Shown: piece by piece, positions 5,701 to 9,577 of the stretch | How the letters are laid out: each line of letters begins with the position of its first letter | Numbering within the stretch: the stretch's first letter is position 1 | Assembly: GCA_023391895.1 (NCBI GenBank) | Contig: JAEWAC010000096.1 | Span: forward strand, 1 to 9,577 | DNA length: 9,577 bases | Source of the DNA: Bacteroidota bacterium | GTDB lineage: Bacteria; Bacteroidota; Bacteroidia; Chitinophagales; Chitinophagaceae | Reading direction: 5' to 3' | The notes under the pieces: generated by a model | Told to the model about the DNA's origin: nothing | Seen by the model: the letters and a program-made list of their open reading frames with translations, nothing else | Databases searched by the model: none | Program-made: the position numbers and the translations under genes

Positions 5701-7120
5701 CGCCATCGCCGAAGTCCCAGCGGTAAGCGGTTACCTCGTCCAGGGTGGTTATATTGGCCCGGAAGCTGGCTTCGTAAGGCAGACAACCCCGCTTGGGAAA
5801 ACCCGGAAAAGCAATGACTGGTTTTTCAATTCTTATATAATTGTTTCTTTTTACTGAATCCACGCAGCCGGCACTGTTGGTAGCAGTTAGTTGTACGCTA
5901 TACGTTCCATACCGGGTATAGGTGTGTGAAGGATTGGCCTCCGTAGAAGTGTTACCATCTCCAAAGTTCCATACATAGGAAACACCTTGGGTAGCATTTT
6001 GAAAATTTACCGTAAAAGAAGGCTGGCACTTAAAGGTATCCGCCGCCGAAAAATTAACTATGGGTCTTTCACTGATGGTTACCGTTTTGGTGGTGGAGTC
6101 TTTACACTGGTCGTAAGTACCGATCAGGGTAACGGTATAGTTTCCGGCAGCGGGAAAAGAAACCACCGGGTTACGGGCCGTATCGGTTTCGCCTGTTGAA
6201 AAACGCCATAAAACAGTGTTAGCTCTGGGTACGGACGTATCCCGGAACTGAACCGGAATGCCAATACAAATATTTTCCGGGGCGGCAAACTTGGGCTTCA
6301 GCGATCCAATTACCACAGGCTTGGTCACCGTATCGGTACAGCCCAGGGTGCTGCTGACCACGAGGGAAACCTGGAAAGTACCATCCGATTGAAAAGTATG
6401 ATTAGCATCAGTCGTGGTGGCACTGCCGCCATCGCCAAAGTCCCATTTATAGGTCAGGGTGCCGGGTCCTTCCGTTCTGTTGGTAAACCCTACCGCAGCG
6501 GGGGCACTGCAAAAAGCGTTGGCGGAAGGCGCAAAGTCGGCATTAATCCCTTCCACAATGGTGATGAAGTTGGGCTTGGTAATCAGCCTGGAACAGCCCT
6601 TGTCGTTTTCCACCGTCAAGGTAACGGTATAACTACCGGCAGCCCGGTAAGTGTGAATGGGGTTTTGCGCTGTAGAGGTATTACCGTCGCCAAAATCCCA
6701 TTTCCAGCCGGTGATCCTGGGGGTGCCTTCATTGACCGAGTTGTCGGTAAACTGCACGGTCATGGGCGAACAGCCATTTCTTTTATCGGCCGTAAACTCT
6801 GCACGGGGCAGCTGGTGAACTGTAATATAGGCCGTCCTGGTCAGGGTATCGGAGCCGTTATCATTACTGGCGATCAAGGTTATGGTATAAGAACCCGGTT
6901 CAAAATAAGTAGTGGCCGGGTTCTGCAGGGCCGAGGTGGCACCATTTCCAAAGTCCCATTGCCAGCTGGTAGCACCGCCGGTCGACATATCCTTAAAGCT
7001 GATTACAATAGGAGAACAACCACCCGTTTTATCGGCTGAAAAATCCGCAGTTGGTACCTGGGCAAACGCCAGCAGTGTGATCAATAAGCAGCAAGTTGTA
7101 AGGACAGCTCTGTTTTTCAA
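2795..7120 (-). CDS. SprB-like multi-PKD surface adhesin with T9SS type B C-terminal domain
   Basis: A 1441-residue secreted protein. The start is TTG (7118-7120): a stop lies in frame at 7148-7150 and no ATG or GTG codon occurs between. TTG also places a good signal peptide at the N-terminus (MKNRAVLTTCCLLITLLAFA, cut before Q21). Residues about 25-1263 hold 15 PKD-type beta-sandwich repeats of 75-85 residues, most with the W-x-F-G-D-G core (for example 55-60, 141-146, 384-389, 630-635, 1045-1050, 1131-1136). Repeats 4, 11, 12 and 15 have altered cores. Residues 1265-1342 form a non-PKD Ig-like module with LSCADCPQP. The last 99 residues (FVPNTFSPNSDGNNDVFYVRG, FNRWGEVVFE, GWDGRFKG, VYVYQLEV) are the gliding motility-associated C-terminal domain recognised by the T9SS. 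A long extended adhesin or gliding filament is the likely role; its ligand is unknown. It precedes its PorP/SprF partner in an operon. Confidence 0.95.
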   Translation of the reverse strand: MKNRAVLTTCCLLITLLAFAQVPTADFSADKTGGCSPIVISFKDMSTGGATSWQWDFGNGATSALQNPATTYFEPGSYTITLIASNDNGSDTLTRTAYITVHQLPRAEFTADKRNGCSPMTVQFTDNSVNEGTPRITGWKWDFGDGNTSTAQNPIHTYRAAGSYTVTLTVENDKGCSRLITKPNFITIVEGINADFAPSANAFCSAPAAVGFTNRTEGPGTLTYKWDFGDGGSATTTDANHTFQSDGTFQVSLVVSSTLGCTDTVTKPVVIGSLKPKFAAPENICIGIPVQFRDTSVPRANTVLWRFSTGETDTARNPVVSFPAAGNYTVTLIGTYDQCKDSTTKTVTISERPIVNFSAADTFKCQPSFTVNFQNATQGVSYVWNFGDGNTSTEANPSHTYTRYGTYSVQLTATNSAGCVDSVKRNNYIRIEKPVIAFPGFPKRGCLPYEASFRANITTLDEVTAYRWDFGDGGTSTEERPSHTYTVQGTYLVTLTITTRTGCTETFTLQDAVKVGTKPKADFEGSPLNTCASTAVTFTNLSPDPTDEYLWKFGDGGSSKDKNPAYEFSDTGYLDVTLIAYNSGCGDTLTKRRYVYIKPPISKFSYRPNCDNRLQFTFKDESIGAETWVWNFGDGSPEVRGQNPGPHTFPRRGSYRVMLTTTNGDCSFTATETVRIIDQTPDFTADAPEGCRPFNAVFTPSSPSGTRVQSYTWSFGDGHTQTAGVQKVGNTYTKNGAYDVTLTSTDAYGCQDTRTKKQYIRVYGPSAKFSGINTSGCVGLTVNFKDESATDGTHNLVKWQWDFGDSTSQTFTAPPFQHRYDTAGFFNVKLVVTDAFGCTDTVTNEAAAKISYIKAEWDVTAQSCPGAPVRFTNKTNNSSFTSLWSLGNGATSTQNSFSYTYQDTGYYTIKLKVKDAFGCEDSLSKPNAVYIGRPKADFTANNFSSFCTPFEAKFQNLSTYYSSSSWNFETSTSNQRNPTTYYTRTGDYDVKLVVRSPGGCRDSITKQVKVYNPNEGALKYAPVFGCRPLVTEFEAFTEMNARFIWDFGDGNVIDTTVNKFTHVYDNLGSYLPRIILQQPDGCVVPLTGKDTVEVIGAKIDFTLDKMLFCDSGTINVMDSTRTRDEVVSYIWNFGDGTTVNSVGSQVHHYKNPGQYGVSLTVTTRTGCKDSMTISPVKVVQSPLINILADSVICVNEFVDYTGLFVREDTSAVGWNWQFPNGNSSSVQNPARQQFTQAGNFMITTVATNSSGCTDTATKSLLVNPLPTITVPTMLTKTVGVPIVIPATYSSGIVSYNWTPNQSLSCADCPQPEATNKFKTLYNIAVVDSNGCKNTSQVQIVVLCPNVSVFVPNTFSPNSDGNNDVFYVRGKGLDRVKSLRIFNRWGEVVFEKRDFAVNDASAGWDGRFKGARPHPDVYVYQLEVFCENSEVIRFDGNVALIQ
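2798..3094 (-). other. T9SS type B (CHU_C/gliding motility) C-terminal sorting domain of the PKD protein
   Basis: Residues 1343-1441 of the PKD protein. NTFSPNSDGNNDVF at 1352-1365, FNRWGEVVFE at 1381-1390, GWDGRF at 1402-1407 and YVYQLEV at 1417-1423 are hallmark positions of this domain. In the family it directs passage through the T9SS. Type B domains are often paired with a neighbouring PorP/SprF protein, as here. Confidence 0.9.
3332..7048 (-). repeat. 15 tandem PKD repeats with paired cysteines (protein-level repeat)
   Basis: Residues 25-1263 of the PKD protein. Each unit begins about 8-12 residues before a first Cys (often G-C-x-P) and ends near a second Cys (often G-C-x-D). Repeats 2 to 15 all have both, 53-61 residues apart: 117/176, 204/261, 285/339, 365/419, 446/503, 531/585, 610/666, 691/750, 777/838, 864/919, 947/1000, 1026/1082, 1109/1167, 1193/1252. 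Repeat 1 has only C35. At DNA level the units are diverged, sharing mainly the codons for the W-F-G-D-G core, so this is an old array and not a recent tandem expansion. Confidence 0.88.
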
Positions 7121-7260
7121 AACGGTATTTTTTTTCGTTGCAAATTTTTATAGGGTATTCACAAGAGAATCAATCAAAAACTGTTCTCTTACAAGGATAA
7201 GGATGGGAATGATAAAATCCAATCCACAATGGGGAAGCAAGAATGGGTGGTATTGCAAAC
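7121..7260 (-). promoter_or_regulatory. intergenic region upstream of the PKD operon with short inverted repeat
   Basis: This 140-bp gap separates the lipoprotein stop from the TTG start of the PKD gene, so it probably holds the adhesin operon promoter. AAGAGAA (7163-7169) and TTCTCTT (7184-7190) form a 7-bp inverted repeat with a 14-nt loop. On the minus strand a TTTTTG stretch lies in the loop, followed by A/T-rich TACCCTATAAAAATTTG. This loosely resembles a Bacteroidota promoter, but no clean TAnnTTTG with correct spacing is present. The A-rich stretch just before the start (ACGAAAAAAAATACC) may aid initiation. No T-tract follows the inverted repeat in the direction of transcription, so I do not call it a terminator. 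Confidence 0.3.
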
Positions 7261-7671
7261 TTATAGTTTATCAAGCCGCAACATTCTGGATTCGCCATTT
7301 ACCTGCTGGCTGGACTCTACGAAGGTGGTACTGGTTTTGTTGACCTGCCAGGTGCCGTTGAGCAGGGTCAGCGCTTCATTGGCATCCGCGAAATAGGAGT
7401 CGATGGTTTTGGTGGTGACATTGCCCGCCCAGGTTCCGGCTTTTTCAATGCTGCCATTGCGGATGGCCTCGACGGTGCCGTTGCTTCTGAACTGAAATTT
7501 ATAATCTGCAAAATCGGGGGTTATGTTGGAGGCACCTTTGTTATACCTGGTCACCTTCCATTGACCGTTGGTGATCAGGTCCATCAGGGCGTTTTCCTGT
7601 GCCTTTGCCACCGTTTTTTTACAGGACGGCAGCAGTAGCAGGCACACCAGTACAGAAAGTAAAAGCCTCAT
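7261..7671 (-). CDS. small putative lipoprotein with lipocalin-like features
   Basis: A 136-residue protein. Residues 1-17 are a lipoprotein signal peptide (MRLLLSVLVCLLLLPSC) with lipobox L-P-S-C, so C17 would be lipidated and the protein anchored to a membrane. The mature part has the pattern W-K-V-T-R-Y (38-43), F-x-F-x-x-NGTV (around 59-67), G-T-W (79-81) and a second NGTW (104-107). This pattern is typical of small lipocalin-like Bacteroidota lipoproteins that fold as a beta-barrel. I do not recognise a specific family and assign no function. The start is fixed by an in-frame TAA only two codons upstream. The gene begins 16 bp after the stop of the M32 peptidase, so the two are probably co-transcribed. 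A functional link is not shown. Confidence 0.75.
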   Translation of the reverse strand: MRLLLSVLVCLLLLPSCKKTVAKAQENALMDLITNGQWKVTRYNKGASNITPDFADYKFQFRSNGTVEAIRNGSIEKAGTWAGNVTTKTIDSYFADANEALTLLNGTWQVNKTSTTFVESSQQVNGESRMLRLDKL

Positions 7672-7687
7672 GTTTTACATTAAGTTA

Positions 7688-9187
7688 TTACAAATTATAA
7701 ATACCCGTATATTTTTCCAATAGATATTGAAGGAAATATTGCACATTCAGCGGCTGGCCCGTTACCTGCTTACAGAGGTCTTCACTTTTGTAAAAACGTC
7801 CGTGGGTATGTATATTATTGCGCAGCCATTGTAAAAGTGGCTGCGGCCGGCCCTGGTGCAGGCTTTCTTCTATTTGGGGCTGTGTTTGTACGGCATGGCG
7901 GTAAAACTGGGTGGCGTAAAAGCTGCCCAGGCTGTAGGTAGGAAAATAGCCAAAGCTGCCGTGGCTCCAGTGCACATCCTGCAGGCTGCCCTGTTTATCG
8001 TCCGGCACGGTTACATTCATTAGTTTTTGGTAGTGCTCCTGCCAAAAGGCGGGAATATCGGCCGTAACCAGACTGCCTTCCAGCAGCCTCTTTTCCAGCT
8101 CGTACCGGATGTACACATGAAAGTGATAGGTAATTTCGTCGGCCTCGGTGCGAATCAGCGAGGGCTGCACCTTGTTGATGGCTTTATAAAAAGTATCCAG
8201 GTCCACCCGGCCCAGCTGCTCCGGAAAGTACTGCTGCAGTTGCGGGTAGTAGTGCTGCCAGAAGCCTTTACTGCGGCCTACATTGTTTTCCCACAGGCGG
8301 GACTGTGACTCGTGGATGCTGTACGAGCAGGCTTCACCCAGCGGGAGGCCGTACTCTTCTTCCGGCAACCCCTGCTCGTACAAGGCATGGCCGGTTTCAT
8401 GGATGCAGCTCCAGGTCATATTGCTAAAGTCGGCTTCGTCAATACGGGTGGTGATGCGTACATCGTACTTATTAAAGCTGGTGCTGAACGGGTGTTCGCT
8501 GATGTCCTGCCGGCCCGCCTCAAAGTCAAACTGCAGTTCCTGGATCAGGTGCAGGCCCCAGTCCCACTGCTGCTGTTTGGGAAAATGCTGTTTTAAAAAC
8601 CCGTCTTCTACCTGGGGACGGGCCGCTATTTTATCCAGCAGTTCTTTGAGCGAAGGCAGCAGGCGGGAAAAGGTAGCATCCAGCAGGGCTACCGTAGCGC
8701 CTTTTTCGTATTCGTTCAAATGCGCATTATAAGGATGGTCTTCATAACCCAGGATGTCGCTTTCCTGCTTTTTTAACTGCACCAGGGCTTCCAGGTCTTT
8801 TTGATACACCGCAAAGGAGTTTTGCTGGCGGGCTTCCATCCAGCTATGAAAGGTCTTGTTTACCTGCTCGGACAGCTGGCGTACAAACTCGGAGGTGTAT
8901 TTTTTGTTTTTGGTGTAATCTTCCAGCGTGAGTTCAACATTTCTTCTTTCCTTAACCCCCAGGTCTTGATTGGCCATCAGCTCCTGCAGCAGGCTGCCCA
9001 GCTCCTCCTCGCTAAACAGTCGGTGGGCCATTTCGGAAAGGGTGCTGATTTGCTGACCGCGGAAGTGGGCTCCTTTGGGCGGCAGGTACGTTTCCTGGTC
9101 CCATTGCATAACTGCATGGGCATGTCGTATATCAGCTATGCGTTGCATTTTTTGCTGATACAACTGGTAGCGCTGGTGTGTATTCAT
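7688..9187 (-). CDS. M32 family metallocarboxypeptidase (carboxypeptidase Taq type)
   Basis: A 499-residue protein, the usual length of M32 enzymes. Five family signatures are present in order: DVRITT (242-247), zinc-binding HETGH (263-267), HESQ (292-295, E293 being the expected third metal ligand), IRTEAD (345-350) and GSLQDVHW (400-407). E264 would be the catalytic base. An N-terminal helical region with AVMQWDQETYLPPKGAHFRG (25-44) also fits. The family removes single residues from peptide C-termini with broad specificity. No signal peptide is seen, so it should act in the cytoplasm on peptides. The ATG at 9187 is the only ATG between an in-frame TAG (9200-9202) and the conserved region. 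It is the first gene of a likely two-gene unit with the lipoprotein downstream. It looks complete and intact. Confidence 0.97.
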   Translation of the reverse strand: MNTHQRYQLYQQKMQRIADIRHAHAVMQWDQETYLPPKGAHFRGQQISTLSEMAHRLFSEEELGSLLQELMANQDLGVKERRNVELTLEDYTKNKKYTSEFVRQLSEQVNKTFHSWMEARQQNSFAVYQKDLEALVQLKKQESDILGYEDHPYNAHLNEYEKGATVALLDATFSRLLPSLKELLDKIAARPQVEDGFLKQHFPKQQQWDWGLHLIQELQFDFEAGRQDISEHPFSTSFNKYDVRITTRIDEADFSNMTWSCIHETGHALYEQGLPEEEYGLPLGEACSYSIHESQSRLWENNVGRSKGFWQHYYPQLQQYFPEQLGRVDLDTFYKAINKVQPSLIRTEADEITYHFHVYIRYELEKRLLEGSLVTADIPAFWQEHYQKLMNVTVPDDKQGSLQDVHWSHGSFGYFPTYSLGSFYATQFYRHAVQTQPQIEESLHQGRPQPLLQWLRNNIHTHGRFYKSEDLCKQVTGQPLNVQYFLQYLLEKYTGIYNL

Positions 9188-9305
9188 AGCGCAGCAAATC
9201 TAAAAAAATAAAAACAGCCGGGTTTAAGAACTTTTTAACAAAGTACAGGCTGCTTTGTTCGGAGGGGAGCCATGAAAAATGAAAAAGGAAAAATGTAAAA
9301 AGAGA
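9188..9305. other. A/T-rich upstream region of the peptidase gene
   Basis: No gene is seen. On the minus strand TAGATTTG (plus strand 9195-9202) matches the Bacteroidota -7 consensus exactly but is only 7 bp from the ATG. It lacks a TTG at the right distance, so a functional promoter there would give an almost leaderless transcript; I consider it doubtful. A second partial match, TACTTTG, lies about 50 bp upstream of the ATG. The stretch at about 9274-9305 is purine-rich (repeated GAAAAA/AGAGAG) and leads into repeat copy B. Confidence 0.35.
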
Positions 9306-9316
9306 GGGTTTACATC

Positions 9317-9354
9317 GCCCTCCCTCCCTCTCCTGAAGGAGAGGGAGGCCGGGC
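9317..9354. repeat. CCTCCCTCTCCT hairpin, copy B, fuller form
   Basis: Arms 9323-9334 and 9337-9348 give 12 perfect base pairs. Outside a 2x2 internal mismatch, GCCC (9317-9320) pairs with GGGC (9351-9354). Copy A has lost the outer left arm (acact instead) and carries GA in place of CC before GGGC, so copy B looks closer to the intact element. Confidence 0.8.
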
Positions 9355-9413
9355 ACTCTATTTCATTTCAGCTATTGAATGGACGTATGGGCTTTTGAAC
9401 GTTTTCAACAAGA

Positions 9414-9434
9414 GTTGACAGTTGACAGTTGACC
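9414..9434 (+). repeat. GTTGACA heptamer array, three units
   Basis: Units GTTGACA, GTTGACA, GTTGACC in phase. It is one unit shorter than the array in copy A, with otherwise identical flanks. Confidence 0.85.
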
Positions 9435-9504
9435 GCAGGGAACTTCTTCAAAAACCCATACTTAACCATTCAACTTATCAACTGCTTCAAAAGTCCATAT
9501 GGGT

Positions 9505-9577
9505 TGAATAGGAGTGCAGGAAAGGTTGGGTGCCTGAACATAGCACCAAGGCTGCTGTAGTTGAGGGCTGTGGTTAT
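9505..9577. other. right edge, no supported feature
   Basis: This is sequence beyond the end of repeat copy B. A minus-strand frame is open from the edge and runs into the repeat, where it stops, but it shows no recognisable protein features. A truncated gene end cannot be excluded from 73 bp. Confidence 0.3.

Larger units (their letters stand above)
9306..9504 (+). repeat. approximately 200-bp interspersed repeat, copy B
   Basis: The second copy of the block at 1245-1447, in the same orientation, 8061 bp away. It has the same module order: hairpin, TATGGGCTTTTGAA (9386-9399), heptamer array (9414-9434), TTCAAAAACCCATA (9447-9460), TTCAAAAGTCCATA (9486-9499). Homology starts at GGGTTTACATC and stops right after CCATATGGGT. 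It lies upstream of the M32 gene. With copy A it frames the four-gene block. Confidence 0.93.

Noticed and set aside
6389..7039. Plus-strand open frame of 216 codons, rich in Gly, Lys and Val
   Set aside because: Entirely antisense to the PKD repeats; its periodic look (recurring AxxKVP segments) mirrors the repeated W-F-G-D-G codons on the other strand.
8283..8732. Plus-strand open frame of 149 codons
   Set aside because: Wholly antisense to the conserved zinc-binding region of the M32 peptidase and Ser-rich from the antisense reading.
9132..9356. Minus-strand open frame of 74 codons overlapping the peptidase start
   Set aside because: It begins inside the hairpin repeat and overlaps the intact M32 gene in another frame; composition is low-complexity and no family is evident.
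1245..9504. Composite transposon bounded by insertion sequences
   Set aside because: The flanking repeats are only about 200 bp, non-coding and without terminal inverted repeats or a transposase; the enclosed genes look like ordinary chromosomal genes.

Overview
The window reads as a chromosomal segment of a member of the Bacteroidota, probably a Chitinophagia/Chitinophagaceae-type bacterium. Three things support this. There is a giant PKD-repeat protein ending in the 'gliding motility-associated' C-terminal domain used by the type IX secretion system (T9SS). It is followed directly by a PorP/SprF outer-membrane protein. There is also a secreted GH31 alpha-xylosidase-type glycosidase with an inserted PA14 domain. 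The family and phylum calls rest on sequence motifs; the narrower taxonomic guess is inference.

All five supported genes lie on the minus strand. From right to left in the direction of transcription they are: an M32 (Taq-type) metallocarboxypeptidase (9187-7688); a small lipoprotein 16 bp downstream (7671-7261); a 140-bp gap with a short inverted repeat; a 1441-residue SprB-like PKD protein that starts with TTG (7120-2795); and a PorP/SprF-family protein starting only 3 bp after its stop (2791-1766). A 694-bp non-coding, repeat-rich gap follows, and then the 5' part of the GH31 gene (1071 to the left window edge, catalytic barrel not reached).

The PKD protein and PorP/SprF protein very probably form a T9SS-dependent surface adhesin and its outer-membrane partner. 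By analogy with SprB/SprF, the C-terminal domain would be recognised by the T9SS and the PorP/SprF protein would be needed for export or anchoring of the long filament. The peptidase and lipoprotein look like a separate two-gene unit. The GH31 enzyme suggests use of plant hemicellulose (xyloglucan side chains).

The least ordinary part is non-coding. A near-identical block of about 170-200 bp occurs as a direct repeat at 1245-1447 and 9306-9504, flanking the four-gene block. It contains a strong CCCTCTCC/GGAGAGGG hairpin and a GTTGACA heptamer array that differs by exactly one 7-nt unit between copies. It also carries copies of a 14-nt motif, TATGGG(Y)TTTTGAA, in both orientations. The gap at 1072-1765 continues as a mosaic: the same 14-nt motif recurs at the edges of further modules, including a second, degenerate heptamer array and two short repeat types of a kind I recall from unrelated bacterial genomes. 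The right-hand gap (9188-9577) holds the second copy and no convincing gene.
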